64,000 bases of DNA from Niallia circulans NBRC 13626 (GTDB taxonomy: Bacteria; Bacillota; Bacilli; Bacillales; Cytobacillaceae): the NCBI RefSeq assembly GCF_001591585.1, contig NZ_BCVE01000006.1, forward strand, positions 1-64,000. Direction: 5' to 3'. A program made the translations under genes and the position numbers. The first letter of the stretch is position 1; each line of letters starts with the position of its first letter. Shown piece after piece: positions 17,697 through 28,535 of the stretch. The notes below the pieces were generated by a model. It was not told where the DNA came from and did not search any database. It worked only from the letters and a program-made list of their open reading frames with translations.

Positions 17697-18840
17697 GCTT
17701 GCCAACCCCAGTCATTGCTGTAAACATATTCTTAAAATAATCTAGAAAGCTTTTTGATTCTTTTGCCTTAGTGTTTTTAAAATGAATAGGAACACTATCT
17801 ACAAGTTTACTATCTATATATATTTTTGCTTCTCCTACTATTTCAGGTACTTCCTCCTGATTTTTTTCCCATTCTTTCTTCACCTTTGTCAAACTATACT
17901 CAACCTTAAATAAATCTTCTTCTTTCTCTGTCACTGGGTATTCTAAATCAGACTTTATATATACTTTATTTTTATAAAATTTATTTTTAACTGTTTTTAT
18001 TTTCCCTTCCTCAAGTACCTGCACTTTTTTATATGTTTTAAACGCGGTTTCAAACATATTAATATGATCATCCCAGTCATCCGGATCATTTAACGTTACT
18101 GCTATATATTCTACTCCATCCTTTTCCGCTGTACTGACCAATGTTCTTTTTGCTCTCTTTGTATACCCTGTTTTTCCTCCTGTTGAATGTTCATATAGAC
18201 TTGTTAAAAGTTTGTTTTTGTTCCTCCAGACCCGATCCCACTCATTGTTTGTACTTTCCGAACGATAGCTTTTTGTCCCAGCAATTTTTTTATATGTATC
18301 ATTATTCATTGCGTAACGGGTAAGCAGTGCCATATCGTAAGCTGTAGAATAATGGTCTTCATGATCATCAAGTCCATGGGGATTAGCAAAATGAGTGTTT
18401 TTCATGCCGATTTCTTCTGCTTTTTGATTCATTAAATAGACGAAGCCATCTAGACTTCCACCAACAGTTTCAGCAATAGCAACTGCGGCATCATTTCCTG
18501 AGCGAAGCATCAATCCATATACAAGATCTTCAAGCTTAATTTTTTCCCCTTCTTGTAAGTAGATAGATGATCCTTCCGTTCTAATTGCATTACTACTAAC
18601 AGTCACTGTATCCTCTAATTTTCCAGACTCCACCGCAAGGAGCGCGGTCATTATTTTTGTTATACTAGCAATCCTTCTTTTTGTATGTGCGTCCTTTTCA
18701 AAAATAACTCGTCCAGAATCTTGTTCCATTAATATCGCACTTTGTGCACTTACATACATTTGTGCACTGCTTTTTTGGGGAATAGCGAGAAACAGAATGG
18801 AGGTAATGATTGTAAGAATAATAAGTTTACGTAATTTCAT
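17689..18840 (-). CDS. dacB: Sporulation D-alanyl-D-alanine carboxypeptidase DacB (PBP5*)
   Basis: A penicillin-binding protein of 383 residues that trims stem peptides of spore cortex peptidoglycan. It has an N-terminal signal peptide (about 1-26) and all active-site motifs: SITK (SxxK, about residue 60), SGND (SxN, about 115) and GGKTGYT (KTG, about 222). The C-terminal quarter is the membrane-associated region. The operon with spmA and spmB marks it as the sporulation enzyme rather than vegetative DacA. Confidence 0.93.
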   Translation of the reverse strand: MKLRKLIILTIITSILFLAIPQKSSAQMYVSAQSAILMEQDSGRVIFEKDAHTKRRIASITKIMTALLAVESGKLEDTVTVSSNAIRTEGSSIYLQEGEKIKLEDLVYGLMLRSGNDAAVAIAETVGGSLDGFVYLMNQKAEEIGMKNTHFANPHGLDDHEDHYSTAYDMALLTRYAMNNDTYKKIAGTKSYRSESTNNEWDRVWRNKNKLLTSLYEHSTGGKTGYTKRAKRTLVSTAEKDGVEYIAVTLNDPDDWDDHINMFETAFKTYKKVQVLEEGKIKTVKNKFYKNKVYIKSDLEYPVTEKEEDLFKVEYSLTKVKKEWEKNQEEVPEIVGEAKIYIDSKLVDSVPIHFKNTKAKESKSFLDYFKNMFTAMTGVGKHG

Positions 18841-18930
18841 TTAACACAACCTCGTCTCCTTTAATGGTTTGTACAAGTTTATGAAAAAAAAGACAAGCAT
18901 ATGACTAATAAATAGAGCTTCCTAGCAAAT

Positions 18931-18964
18931 AAAATATGCAGTCCTAAAAGGGACTGCATATTTT
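18931..18964. terminator. Terminator between sodF and dacB
   Basis: A perfect 14-bp stem (AAAATATGCAGTCC with GGACTGCATATTTT) with a six-base loop. It probably ends the sod transcript on the minus strand. Confidence 0.8.
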
Positions 18965-19010
18965 ATAGCATATATCTCTGTTATTTTTAAATTATAGTTA
19001 TGACTTCCCT

Positions 19011-19904
19011 TTAATAGGGGCGCCATTTCAATTCACTTGCTTTTAAAAATCGATTTTCAACATCTTTCCAATTAACAATGTTCCACCAATTATCTACATA
19101 ATCGCCTCTATTGTTTTTGTATTGCAAATAGTATGCATGTTCCCAAACATCAAGTACTAATAATGGAATGGTGTCCCACTGGGTTAACAGCATATGTCGT
19201 TCGGATTGAAGAACTTCTAGGCGCCTTGCTCTTGGAGACCATACTAAAAGCGCCCAACCAACACCTTCCACCGCTTTTGCTGCTTCTGAAAAGTGATTTT
19301 TAAAAGCATTAAAACTACCAAAATAGCTCCTTATTTCCTCCATTAATGCACCTTTGGGCTTGCCTCCACCATTAGGGCTCATATTATTCCAAAAAATTGT
19401 ATGGAGATAATGTCCTGAACCATGAAATGCCAGCTCTCTAGACCAATGTTTCACAAGGGCAAAATCATTATTTTTTCTTGCCTCTTTTAGTTTCTCTTCT
19501 GCCTTATTCAGTCCTGTCACATAGGATTGATGATGCTTTTGATGATGGAGCTCCATAATCTCCTTTGAAATATAAGGTTCTAGGGCATCATAAGCATATG
19601 CTAACTGCGGCAATTGATGCTCTCCGGCTGCAATTGTCGGCTCCTTTATAAATATTGTTCCAAGCTGTTGTCTTTGGGCAAAATAGCTTTCCATTTGTTC
19701 ATGAAGCTCTTCTGCTTCATGCTGAATTCTAATTAATTCCTCTGTTTCAATTGGTTTTCTTTGAACACCTTCCATTAACTGCGAAAATTTATCAAGCCTT
19801 TTCCAAATACTCTCTTCCTTTTGAACTTCTTCCGATTCTAATAACTGCTTTAATTCCTGGTTCCAAATTAACACATTTCTAACATATTCATTATAACTAC
19901 TCAT
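19011..19904 (-). CDS. sodF: Fe/Mn superoxide dismutase with N-terminal extension
   Basis: A 297-residue protein. The C-terminal 200 residues are a complete iron/manganese superoxide dismutase: ELHHQKHHQSYV (first His ligand, about 138), LHTIFWNNMSPNGGG (second His), and LDVWEHAYYLQY with DNWW (Asp and His ligands). The first 95 residues are an added acidic helical segment, probably coiled, not found in ordinary SodA. B. subtilis SodF has a comparable long form. It sits between dacB and scpB, where B. subtilis has ypuI. The function of the extension is unknown. Confidence 0.88.
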   Translation of the reverse strand: MSSYNEYVRNVLIWNQELKQLLESEEVQKEESIWKRLDKFSQLMEGVQRKPIETEELIRIQHEAEELHEQMESYFAQRQQLGTIFIKEPTIAAGEHQLPQLAYAYDALEPYISKEIMELHHQKHHQSYVTGLNKAEEKLKEARKNNDFALVKHWSRELAFHGSGHYLHTIFWNNMSPNGGGKPKGALMEEIRSYFGSFNAFKNHFSEAAKAVEGVGWALLVWSPRARRLEVLQSERHMLLTQWDTIPLLVLDVWEHAYYLQYKNNRGDYVDNWWNIVNWKDVENRFLKASELKWRPY

Positions 19905-20089
19905 CTATGTGCCAACTCCATTTCCTCCATTATCGTTCTTATAAAAGGTATGATAAAAGGATGAGCATCATGTCTTTAAATTACCTCTTTACTGATCTTG
20001 TTGGATGTACTCTATGTAGTTTTTCTTAAATGCGTGGAATTTGGACACAATTATTCGAGCAAAAGATAAACCTTCTTTTTTAAAATAAT

Positions 20090-20120
20090 AAAAAAGTATC
20101 TAAGCCACTGCCTAGATACT
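20090..20120 (-). terminator. Terminator after scpB
   Basis: GTATCTAAGC (20096) and GCCTAGATAC (20110-20119) pair with one mismatch. On the minus strand a T6 run follows. Located directly after the scpB stop. Confidence 0.8.
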
Positions 20121-20126
20121 CCTTTT

Positions 20127-20720
20127 TTATTCTTCTATTTGCTGAAACGATTCAAAAAACAAATCAGCCTCTTCTTGATTAAACTCTTCTTCCTTTTCTG
20201 TCAATGGAGGTAATTCCCCAATATTCTTTAATCCGAAGTGATCCAAGAATTCTTTGGTTGTTCCATATAGAATGGCTCTTCCCGCTCCCTCTGCTCTACC
20301 CACTTCTTTAATGAGCGCTTTTGCTGAAAGCGTATGAAGAGGTCTTTCCGTTTTCACCCCTCTAATTTCCTCAATTTCTGCACGTGTAATCGGCTGCTTA
20401 TATGCAATGATTGCCAATGTTTCAAGAGCTGCCTGTGATAAGGTAGATGCATGTGGGGATTCCACTAACTTTTTTAGATACTCCGAATGCTCTTTCTTTG
20501 TGGCAAATTGATACGTACCAGCGATTTCAATAATAGAAATTCCTCTTGTTTTATCCTTACGATAATTTTTTATTAGCTCATCTATTAATTGTTCTACTTC
20601 TAATTGCTCCATATCTAAAACATGCATTAATTGCTTGATCGTTAATCCTTCATCTCCCGCGGCAAAGAGAAGACTTTCAACGATTGCTTTCCAATCATTC
20701 ACTTTCAATCTGTTATTCAA
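20127..20720 (-). CDS. scpB: Segregation and condensation protein ScpB
   Basis: A winged-helix subunit of the SMC-ScpA-ScpB condensin that compacts and helps segregate the chromosome. The 197-residue length is normal. Two winged-helix domains lie at about 10-85 and 95-165, with the conserved [27 protein letters not shown] segment starting near residue 95, and an acidic tail. It overlaps scpA by 8 bases, so the pair is co-translated. Confidence 0.96.
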   Translation of the reverse strand: MNNRLKVNDWKAIVESLLFAAGDEGLTIKQLMHVLDMEQLEVEQLIDELIKNYRKDKTRGISIIEIAGTYQFATKKEHSEYLKKLVESPHASTLSQAALETLAIIAYKQPITRAEIEEIRGVKTERPLHTLSAKALIKEVGRAEGAGRAILYGTTKEFLDHFGLKNIGELPPLTEKEEEFNQEEADLFFESFQQIEE

Positions 20721-21465
20721 CTTCCTTTCCCATTACAAAAATATCTGCAAAGTTTCCTTCTTGTTCTACAAATATTTGTCGACGCTTTAAAAGTTCTAAA
20801 ATTGCCAAAAAAGTCACGACAATATGTGATTTTGTGGCGACTGGAAAAAGGTCTTCAAAAGATGTTCTCTCTCTTCTAGTTCTTAAAAACCCGACAATTT
20901 CTTCCATTCGACTTTCTATTGGAATTTCTTGCCGCGTGATTTTTGTTGCTAACGGTGACTGTAACTTTTTACGTTTTAGCAATTTTTGAAAGGCAGCAAG
21001 CATATCATATAAAGAAACATCTAACTCTTGTTTGATGCTTTCTTCATTACTTACGTTAAAATCTGATAAATCACTTGGAGGTCTCGTAAATATAAGCCCT
21101 CTTTCCAATTCCATCTCTTTTAGATCATCTGCAGCCTCTTTAAATTTACGATATTCTACTAACCTCTCAATTAGCTCTTCTCGTGAATCTTCTTCCGGCT
21201 CATACATTAAATCGTCATCTAATAACTCTTCTTCATGCTTTGGTAAAAGCATTTTACTCTTAATCGCTAAAAGAGTTGCTGCCATCACCAAAAATTCACT
21301 CGCTACGTCTAATTGTAACACTTGCATGGCATGAACATAATCTAAATATTGTTCGGTAATTTCTGCGACGTTAATATCATAAATATCAATTTCCAATTTA
21401 TTGATTAAATGAAGAAGTAAATCTAATGGTCCTTCAAAACTATCAATTTTCACATTATATTGCAT
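20713..21465 (-). CDS. scpA: Segregation and condensation protein ScpA (kleisin)
   Basis: The kleisin subunit that bridges the SMC head domains. It is 250 residues from the ATG at 21465, with the conserved beginning [20 protein letters not shown] and then [18 protein letters not shown] and [19 protein letters not shown] at 21477 would add four residues; the ATG gives the normal family start. The C-terminal winged helix (about 175-245) contains RTSFEDLFP. Acidic middle segment as usual. Confidence 0.96.
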   Translation of the reverse strand: MQYNVKIDSFEGPLDLLLHLINKLEIDIYDINVAEITEQYLDYVHAMQVLQLDVASEFLVMAATLLAIKSKMLLPKHEEELLDDDLMYEPEEDSREELIERLVEYRKFKEAADDLKEMELERGLIFTRPPSDLSDFNVSNEESIKQELDVSLYDMLAAFQKLLKRKKLQSPLATKITRQEIPIESRMEEIVGFLRTRRERTSFEDLFPVATKSHIVVTFLAILELLKRRQIFVEQEGNFADIFVMGKEVE

Positions 21466-21675
21466 TATTCTCACCAAAATCCTAATAGAATCCCTTTAAC
21501 TTAATAATGATAGTATTAATATAAACGAAACACAATAGTTATCCAACAGAAAAATCACCATTTCCCTAATTTTAAGTCTTATCGTTACATTTTTTATCAT
21601 TTATCGATATAATAACAGACATGTAATGGATCCTTTAACCCCATTTTAATTTCAGTAAAGAATAAGGAGATAATA

Positions 21676-22203
21676 ATGTATCCAAATGAATATATAGAGT
21701 TTCTTGTACATTTTCATTGCGATCAAGATTATTTTGAGTGTCATGAAATTTTAGAGGAATATTGGAAAAAAGTCGATAGTGGCAATAAAGATTCTATTTG
21801 GGTAGGATTTATTCTCTTAGCAGTATCTGCCTATCATCATCGCCGAAAAAATTTTAAAGGAGCAGAAAAAACGCTTATAAAAAGCATGCAGTTATTAGAA
21901 AAGAAGCAGGAAATAATTAAGAAATTAGGTCTCGATGCTTCAAAATTACTTCTTTTATTAAAGCTACAAGAAAAGCATATTAAACAGCAACATGCCTTCT
22001 GTACCTATCATTTACCATTTACAGACCCTAACTTAGAAATGAACTGTATCGAATCAGCACATATAAAGGGACTGAAATGGAAAAATAGTGAGCCGGTTCC
22101 TTTTGAAATCATTCATCGTCATATAAGCCGAGATAGAAGTATGGTTATAAAGGAACGAGAAAACGCACTGCTTCAAAGAAAACAAAAGGATAAGCACCTT
22201 TAA
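21676..22203 (+). CDS. ypuF: DUF309 protein YpuF
   Basis: A 175-residue protein of the DUF309 family. Its first half carries the signature HCDQDYFECHEILEEYWK (about 14-31) and WVGFILLAVSAYHHRR (about 41-56), a compact helical fold. Its biochemical role is unknown. It lies between scpA and ribT as in B. subtilis. AAGGAG is about 8 bases before the ATG. It is transcribed alone, divergent from scpA. Confidence 0.88.
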   Translation: MYPNEYIEFLVHFHCDQDYFECHEILEEYWKKVDSGNKDSIWVGFILLAVSAYHHRRKNFKGAEKTLIKSMQLLEKKQEIIKKLGLDASKLLLLLKLQEKHIKQQHAFCTYHLPFTDPNLEMNCIESAHIKGLKWKNSEPVPFEIIHRHISRDRSMVIKERENALLQRKQKDKHL

Positions 22204-22221
22204 TAGTGCCGTCCTTATCAC

Positions 22222-22281
22222 AAAAGAGGTGTTTTCTTAAAGAACCAATTCAATGGATTCTTCCTAGAAAACACCTCTTTT
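22222..22281. terminator. Bidirectional terminator between ypuF and ribT
   Basis: AAAAGAGGTGTTTTC (22222-22236) pairs perfectly with GAAAACACCTCTTTT (22267-22281). T runs lie on both outer sides, so it can end both convergent genes. A weak inner AAGAACC/GGATTCTT stem extends it. Confidence 0.85.
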
Positions 22282-22656
<375 letters not shown>

Positions 22657-22725
22657 TCATTATTTTTAAAACATATTCACTAACAGTTTTCCCATCAAAA
22701 ATAAGATTCAATCAATCTCCTGATG

Positions 22726-22848
22726 TTAAATTAAAAATTTTTCATCTGTACGAAACTGAAACGAATTTTTACCATCCTCTTCCTTTTTGTAAGAATCATT
22801 TAGGACCGCCCCAAAAATATGATAAATGTTATTGGTTCTATCATACAT
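22726..22848 (-). CDS. Possible 40-residue protein or gene fragment
   Basis: A minus-strand frame from ATG at 22848 reads MYDRTNNIYHIFGAVLNDSYK, continues with charged residues KKEEDGKNSFQFRTDEKF and stops at 22726. Codon use looks protein-like, yet there is no good ribosome binding site and a stop lies two codons upstream. It may be a small gene or the tail of a lost one. I do not recognise the family. Confidence 0.3.
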   Translation of the reverse strand: MYDRTNNIYHIFGAVLNDSYKKEEDGKNSFQFRTDEKFLI

Positions 22849-23491
22849 AAATTAGCGGTATTCTTCAATGAAAATCTTTTAAGCATAAGGATTCATTCTA
22901 TCCATGCCAAATTACCCTTATAGAGATAATACTATTTATCCAAGTCTTTCTTCCGTATACATCTTTGAAGAGAATTTTTTGAGGACTTCTAAAATTCTGC
23001 TTGTCCCTCCTCGTCTTCATTTCTAAATAGCTAGCCACTAAATATTTTAAACATTTATTACTATTACCGTTCCCTTTACTAGCTTTACTTCTTAATATTC
23101 CTGCCCGTTGATTGCTTTCTTGTTAGCCCGAACAAAGCAACTCTGAATTCTATACATAAAGATATTGAGAAAATAACTATCTAGCTTCTAAAAGGAAAAA
23201 ACCTTTACTTTCCAATCTAAATCAAATTATTTACCACTTTAAATTTATTTAATACTATATAAAATATGCATATATATGTTAAAAAGCTACACAAAAACTT
23301 CATTTTTTCAGGAGTTACGGTGAATAATAAAGGGAAAGAAGACAATAAAACTAAAATAAGAAACTTATTGTAGTTGAATTACGTCTATTAGATGTAGTTA
23401 TTTTAGATCACGGAAATTTATGCTATTTTATCAAATATGGATAGCGCTACTTTTCACCTAGTTCTGCAGAAGGAAAACAGGAGGTAAACGA
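22849..23491. other. Intergenic region before ypuA
   Basis: About 640 bases without a supported gene on either strand. In B. subtilis this interval corresponds to the rib operon, sipS and ppiB; I find none of them. A purine-rich GGAAAACAGGAGGT ribosome binding site for ypuA closes it. Confidence 0.5.
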
Positions 23492-24358
23492 ATGAAAAAA
23501 AATAAATGGATATGGATGGTTCTAGCTTTCTTACTATTAATACCGATTCCAGCTTATGCTGATGTAGCAGTTGGGGACATGATTGTTACACTTGGTGAAA
23601 ACTTAACAGCCGAACAAAAACAGCTTTTATTAACTGAAATGAAAGCACCTGAAGATGCAGAAATTATTACTGTTTCTAATAAAGAAGAGCATCAATATTT
23701 AGGAAAGTACATTTCAAAATCGTTAATTGGTACTAGAGCAATCTCTTCTTCGGCCATTACAATCGGGGACAAAGGTACTGGAATTCAAGTTACTACCAAA
23801 AATATTAATTGGGTTACGGACGAAATGTATATTAATGCCTTGATTACTGCCGGGGTAAAGGATGCAAAAATTTATATTACTGCGCCTATTGAAGTTTCTG
23901 GTACAGCTGCATTAACAGGAATTATTAAAGCATACGAAGTCTCTACAGATACTGTTATCCCAGAAGACGTAAAGCAAGCTGCCAATGAAGAGATGGTGGA
24001 GACAGCTAATTTAGGGGAAGATATTGGCCAAGAGGAAGCCACTGCTTTAATGGCTAAAGTGAAGGAGCAAATAGCAGAGCAAAAACCAAAAACAGTTGAA
24101 GAAATACAAACAATTATTCAAGATTCTGCTAAAGAATTAAATATCAGTTTAACGGATGAACAGCTTCAAAGTCTTATTTCCTTCTTTAATAAATTAAAAG
24201 AACTTAATATTGACTGGAATCAAGTTGGAAATCAGCTGAGTGAAGCAAAGGATAAATTAACGGGCTATTTAGAAAGCGAAGAAGGAAAAGGATTTTTAGC
24301 AAAGATTAAAGAAGTCTTTACAAGTATTGTTGAAGCAATCAAATCTTTCTTCTCTTAA
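23492..24358 (+). CDS. ypuA: Secreted DUF1002 protein YpuA
   Basis: A 288-residue exported protein. The signal peptide (about 1-23) ends at a likely AYA cleavage site. The mature part begins DVAVGDMIVTLGENLTAEQK, the DUF1002 signature, and includes ISSSAITIGDKGTGIQVTTKN and IYITAPIEVSGTAALTGI. The C-terminal 100 residues are helical and acidic. In B. subtilis ypuA precedes lysA and responds to cell-envelope stress through SigM; that regulation is only inferred here. Confidence 0.9.
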   Translation: MKKNKWIWMVLAFLLLIPIPAYADVAVGDMIVTLGENLTAEQKQLLLTEMKAPEDAEIITVSNKEEHQYLGKYISKSLIGTRAISSSAITIGDKGTGIQVTTKNINWVTDEMYINALITAGVKDAKIYITAPIEVSGTAALTGIIKAYEVSTDTVIPEDVKQAANEEMVETANLGEDIGQEEATALMAKVKEQIAEQKPKTVEEIQTIIQDSAKELNISLTDEQLQSLISFFNKLKELNIDWNQVGNQLSEAKDKLTGYLESEEGKGFLAKIKEVFTSIVEAIKSFFS

Positions 24359-24375
24359 CTATTATTTACTCAAGT

Positions 24376-24406
24376 AAAAAAGGGAGTCTTAGCGACTCCC
24401 TTTTTT
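24376..24406. terminator. Bidirectional terminator of ypuA and lysA
   Basis: AAAAAAGGGAGTC and GACTCCCTTTTTT form a perfect 13-bp stem with a five-base loop, placed between the converging stops. Confidence 0.93.
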
Positions 24407-24410
24407 AGCT

Positions 24411-25736
24411 TTATTTTTTTAATGAAGCTGTTTCTTTTAATGGCAAGTCTAAGCGTAATAAATCTTCAAATGATTCTCTCTTCACTACCAATCTTGCTTC
24501 TCCATTTTCCACGAACACAACAGGTGGTCTTGGGATTCGATTATAATTGTTTGCCATCGAATATCCGTAAGCTCCTGTACAGAATACAGCAAGTACATCA
24601 TGATCGCCTGCTTTAGGTAAAGGAAGGTCCCAAATAAGCATATCTCCTGATTCACAGCATTTTCCTGCAATGGAAACTGTTTCATCTGGGGCTTGCAGCG
24701 GTTTATTTGCCAGCACTGCTTCATATTTGGCCTGATATAAAGCAGGACGAATATTATCGCTCATTCCTCCATCAATTGCTAAATATTTTCTAACATTCGG
24801 TACTTCCTTTCGTGAACCGATTTTATATAAAGTAGTTCCTGCATCCCCTACAAGAGATCTGCCTGGCTCAATCCAAATTTCCGGCATTTGCATTTCTAAG
24901 TTGTTTACTTGTTCTTTTACTTCCTTGATAATTACTTCTACATACTCAGCTGGCTGAATAGGCTGGTCTTCCTCGGTATAACGAATACCAAATCCACCAC
25001 CTAAATTTAATACTTTTGATTCAAAATGATGATTGGCTTTCCATTCTGATAAATGTGCCATTATTTTTTGGGCAGCGAGAACAAAACCTGTTGTATCAAA
25101 AATCTGAGACCCAATATGACAATGAAGGCCTAGTACCTCTATGAACGGCGATTTAATCGCTTCTAACAACGCTTTTTCTGCTTGTCCATTTTGTAAATCA
25201 AACCCAAATTTAGAATCTTCTTGACCAGTTAAAATATAATCATGAGTATGTGCCTCAATTCCAGGCGTCACTCTTAGTAAGATCGACATTTTCCTATTTT
25301 TTTCTTCACATAGTTGAGTAAGCATTTCAAGCTCATAAAAATTATCGACAACAATGCAGCCAATCTGTTCGTCAATTGCCATCAATAGTTCTTCTTTACT
25401 TTTATTATTCCCATGAAAATGGATTCTTTCTACAGGGAAATCTGCAGCAATTGCAGTATATAACTCACCACCGGAAACTACATCTAATGATAAGCCTTCT
25501 TCGTTTGCTAGTTGAACCATTGCTATAGTAGAAAAAGCTTTGCTTGCATAAGCCACTTGCGCTTTTACTCCAAGCTGATCAAAAGTCTCCTTAAAACCTT
25601 TCGCCCTTTCTCTAATTAATTCAACATCATATACATAAACAGGTGTTCCAAATTTTTCGACTAATTCCAGTGTATCGACTCCACCTATTTCAAGATGACC
25701 TGCATCGTTCACTTTTGAAGTTCCGTAATAGTGCAT
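24411..25736 (-). CDS. lysA: Diaminopimelate decarboxylase
   Basis: A PLP enzyme of 441 residues catalysing the last step of lysine synthesis, meso-diaminopimelate to L-lysine. Visible features: the PLP lysine in AYASKAFS (about 64-70), HIGSQI (about 206), the phosphate-binding GGGFGIRY, EPGRSLVGDAGTT, and CESGDM with the catalytic Cys near residue 350. The length is normal. It follows spoVAF as in B. subtilis. It is separated from spoVAF by about 300 bases, so it has its own promoter. Confidence 0.96.
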   Translation of the reverse strand: MHYYGTSKVNDAGHLEIGGVDTLELVEKFGTPVYVYDVELIRERAKGFKETFDQLGVKAQVAYASKAFSTIAMVQLANEEGLSLDVVSGGELYTAIAADFPVERIHFHGNNKSKEELLMAIDEQIGCIVVDNFYELEMLTQLCEEKNRKMSILLRVTPGIEAHTHDYILTGQEDSKFGFDLQNGQAEKALLEAIKSPFIEVLGLHCHIGSQIFDTTGFVLAAQKIMAHLSEWKANHHFESKVLNLGGGFGIRYTEEDQPIQPAEYVEVIIKEVKEQVNNLEMQMPEIWIEPGRSLVGDAGTTLYKIGSRKEVPNVRKYLAIDGGMSDNIRPALYQAKYEAVLANKPLQAPDETVSIAGKCCESGDMLIWDLPLPKAGDHDVLAVFCTGAYGYSMANNYNRIPRPPVVFVENGEARLVVKRESFEDLLRLDLPLKETASLKK

Positions 25737-25981
25737 GGATTCCCCTCTATTCTTCTATAAAATTATATCTCCTATTAAAAACAGACAGTCTACTTAACGA
25801 AGAACTTGTCTGTGTGTGAAACATATAAATATCATCATAATTAACATTAGTCTCACTGTGATAAACTTGTGAAAGGAGCGCTAATGAAAGTTTCACTTTA
25901 TTAATAACTCTGTTTAATTATCCAAATGTACCATAAATTCAGCCAATTCTCAAGTGGCTGTTCAGCTAATTTAACAAAGGA

Positions 25982-26025
25982 GCGGACAGATTATTCCCTC
26001 TATTAATAAGAAGTAATCTGTCCGC
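25982..26025 (-). terminator. Hairpin after spoVAF
   Basis: A perfect 12-bp stem, GCGGACAGATTA with TAATCTGTCCGC, and a 20-base loop directly after the spoVAF stop. No strong T run follows, so termination is likely but not certain. Confidence 0.55.
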
Positions 26026-26040
26026 ATAAATATACTTTTA

Positions 26041-27516
26041 CTACCTCTTAAATCGATCCTGTGGATGCAAATGACTTGGTCTAATTTTATTTCCTGGAAC
26101 CGCACGGCGAATGATAATTTGGGCCAAAGCTATTGGATGAAAAGGAATAAATGGCCATAGATAAGGCACATTTAATGTTGTTGTTCGAATTAAGAATAGA
26201 AGATACAGGGTCATTCCAATAACAAAGCCAGGAGTATGAAAAATAGCTACAACGATTAACAAGACAAGCCGAACAATTTTGTTAGCGATCCCAAGTTCAT
26301 AACTAGGTGTAGCAAAGTTACCAATTGCAGCAACTGATACATACAGAATAACTTCTGGAACAAATAGTCCTACATCAATCGCAATTTGCCCAATGAGAAC
26401 AGCTGCTATCAAGCCCATTGCGGTTGACAATGGTGTTGGTGTATGAATGGCCGCAATCCTTAAAAATTCAAGCCCGAGGTCTGCAATGAAAATCTGTACA
26501 ACAATTGGAATGTTTGTTGTTTCATTTGGTCCGATAAAAGCAAGCCTTTCTGGCAGCAGGGATGGCTCCAGCACAGCTAAAAACCAAAATGGCAGGAAAA
26601 AGATAGAGGCGATAATCCCTAAAAACCGAACCCATCTCACAAAGGTTCCAACCATAGGTGATTGTCTATATTCCTCTGCATGCTGCAAATGATGAAAAAA
26701 AGTAGCTGGTGTTATAATGACACTTGGAGATGTATCGACATAGATAATGACATGGCCTTCTAATAAATGAGTTGCAGCTACATCTGCTCGTTCCGTATAT
26801 CTTACGAGAGGATAAGGATTATAGCCTTGCTTTAATAAAAACTCTTCAATCGTTTTATCAGCCATTGTTAGTCCATCTGTTTTTAAGTTTTTCATTTCCT
26901 TTTTTACAATTTCAATTAAATCAGGATCCGCCACTCCATCAATATACCCTACGGCAATATCGGTTTTAGAACGCTCTCCCACTCTCATAATTTCAAAGCG
27001 TAATCGTTCATCTCTAATTCTTCTTCTTGTGATGGCAGTGTTTACGATAATATTCTCAACAAACCCATCACGTGAACCTCTGACTACCTTTTCCGTATCG
27101 GGTTCTTCTGGCATTCTTCCTGGATAACTTCGCACATCAATAATAAGACCATGATCATAACCTTCAATAACAACTGCTACTAATCCAGACAGAACTTGGT
27201 CGACTAATTCATCCATTTTTTCAATAACTTGTACACTTTGGTGGACCAATTGATTCTGAATAATATCAAATGTATCTCTTGCTTGTGATTTACGATCCGC
27301 ATCATTTAAAAATAGTAGCTGCTCCAATAATTCTGCAATCAACACACTATCGCATAATCCATTTACATAATATAAATTAACTTCTTTTCGCATTACTTTA
27401 AATTTTCGAACACCCAGATCGAAGCTAGTTCCAAGCCCGACCCGATCCTTCATATACTTTTCGATTTTATCTAGTTCTTCGTATATTTGGATCTTCTTTT
27501 CTGTCTTGCTGCTCAT
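26041..27516 (-). CDS. spoVAF: Stage V sporulation protein AF (GerA-type)
   Basis: A 491-residue spore-membrane protein related to the A subunit of germinant receptors. It has a soluble N-terminal half and about five membrane helices from residue 290 on. Family motifs are [14 protein letters not shown] (about 195-208), [19 protein letters not shown]-like text near 310 and [12 protein letters not shown] near 455. It is the last gene of the spoVA operon; with FigP-type partners it amplifies germination signals in B. subtilis. AAAGAAGTGG precedes the ATG at 27516. It overlaps spoVAEA by 50 bases. Confidence 0.93.
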   Translation of the reverse strand: MSSKTEKKIQIYEELDKIEKYMKDRVGLGTSFDLGVRKFKVMRKEVNLYYVNGLCDSVLIAELLEQLLFLNDADRKSQARDTFDIIQNQLVHQSVQVIEKMDELVDQVLSGLVAVVIEGYDHGLIIDVRSYPGRMPEEPDTEKVVRGSRDGFVENIIVNTAITRRRIRDERLRFEIMRVGERSKTDIAVGYIDGVADPDLIEIVKKEMKNLKTDGLTMADKTIEEFLLKQGYNPYPLVRYTERADVAATHLLEGHVIIYVDTSPSVIITPATFFHHLQHAEEYRQSPMVGTFVRWVRFLGIIASIFFLPFWFLAVLEPSLLPERLAFIGPNETTNIPIVVQIFIADLGLEFLRIAAIHTPTPLSTAMGLIAAVLIGQIAIDVGLFVPEVILYVSVAAIGNFATPSYELGIANKIVRLVLLIVVAIFHTPGFVIGMTLYLLFLIRTTTLNVPYLWPFIPFHPIALAQIIIRRAVPGNKIRPSHLHPQDRFKR

Positions 27517-28078
27517 AAAAACCACTTCTTTCTAAAATATATTCTACTGCTTTCCGTGTAATCGGGGCGCCTTTTTCATAAGAGTCCTTTTTCCCCATCT
27601 TCCCAATGTCCCCAATACCAACAACAAGGGGAAGATTTAATTCATCTAGAATATACACAGTATCTCCATTAACTCTTCCTAACTCCATTTCTGGAATTCC
27701 ATATTTGTCAACACCATATGGCGTCAATTCACCATCTTGGTCGATGGCAACATCTATTTTTGTCCATTCCTCTCGTCTTGTTCTGCTTGCTACTGCAAGT
27801 ACTCCCAAGACTTCTAAATCAGGATGAGTAGCTATGTACTTTAGTGCATTCTCGCCATTTCCTTCTCCCACAAAGCCGCTATCATCAAACATGACTAAGA
27901 CTGGATCATTTTTTGCTTGCTTAATAAAAGATAATATTTCCTCTCCGCTATGATTACTTGGATTACCGAAGGAGGTAGAAATACATCTTCCCCCAATCTC
28001 CTTTGCAACCATTTCAACAGCTCTTCTGGCATATTCATCTCCATCTGTTATAAGGATTACCTTTCTCCTATTTTCCAT
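27467..28078 (-). CDS. spoVAEA: Stage V sporulation protein AE-a
   Basis: A 203-residue soluble protein beginning [22 protein letters not shown], the conserved beginning of SpoVAEa, with [17 protein letters not shown] at about 62-78 and [12 protein letters not shown] near 165. It is required for normal DPA movement in the spore, where it sits on the outer face of the inner membrane. AAAGGAAG precedes the ATG at 28078; the longer frame upstream runs through the intergenic gap. Upstream, only 37 bases separate it from spoVAB, where spoVAC, spoVAD and spoVAEb would be expected. Confidence 0.92.
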   Translation of the reverse strand: MENRRKVILITDGDEYARRAVEMVAKEIGGRCISTSFGNPSNHSGEEILSFIKQAKNDPVLVMFDDSGFVGEGNGENALKYIATHPDLEVLGVLAVASRTRREEWTKIDVAIDQDGELTPYGVDKYGIPEMELGRVNGDTVYILDELNLPLVVGIGDIGKMGKKDSYEKGAPITRKAVEYILERSGFYEQQDRKEDPNIRRTR

Positions 28079-28115
28079 TTCCCATACTTCCTTTCTGTCT
28101 CCATTACATTCAGCC

Positions 28116-28535
28116 TCAAGGAATAAAATATACCCAATGAAATAAGGAGCCAAAGATCTTACCAAATACAAGAGCCATCATTAATACCAATAACTTGTCA
28201 TCAATTCCAATTCGCTTTGCTAAAAGGGGGAATACATCCAGCACTTCTGTTAATGCTGCTGCTATCATCCCAATATAAATTCCTCCAGCAATGCCCATTA
28301 TGATAAGCAGAAATGATGGTAAGGAAAAACTAGGTTCTCTCAAAAAAGCAAGTGTCCCAGAAACAGCTCCTAAAACAGCAGCCCATTCATATGCATAAAT
28401 CTTACTAAATGTTTTTGTTAGCTGTGTCAGTCTTGGGATAATACCGAATACGGTTAAAAAGGCAACGTAACCAGCCCCAACGGTTATTCCCCACGCTAAA
28501 CCGACAAAGATTACAAATAAGATATTAATGATCAT
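28116..28535 (-). CDS. spoVAB: Stage V sporulation protein AB
   Basis: A 139-residue integral membrane protein with four to five helices. It begins [22 protein letters not shown] and contains [17 protein letters not shown], strongly matching SpoVAB. Length matches the family (about 140). It overlaps spoVAA by 11 bases and is followed directly by spoVAEA, an order that skips three genes of the canonical operon. Confidence 0.92.
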   Translation of the reverse strand: MIINILFVIFVGLAWGITVGAGYVAFLTVFGIIPRLTQLTKTFSKIYAYEWAAVLGAVSGTLAFLREPSFSLPSFLLIIMGIAGGIYIGMIAAALTEVLDVFPLLAKRIGIDDKLLVLMMALVFGKIFGSLFHWVYFIP

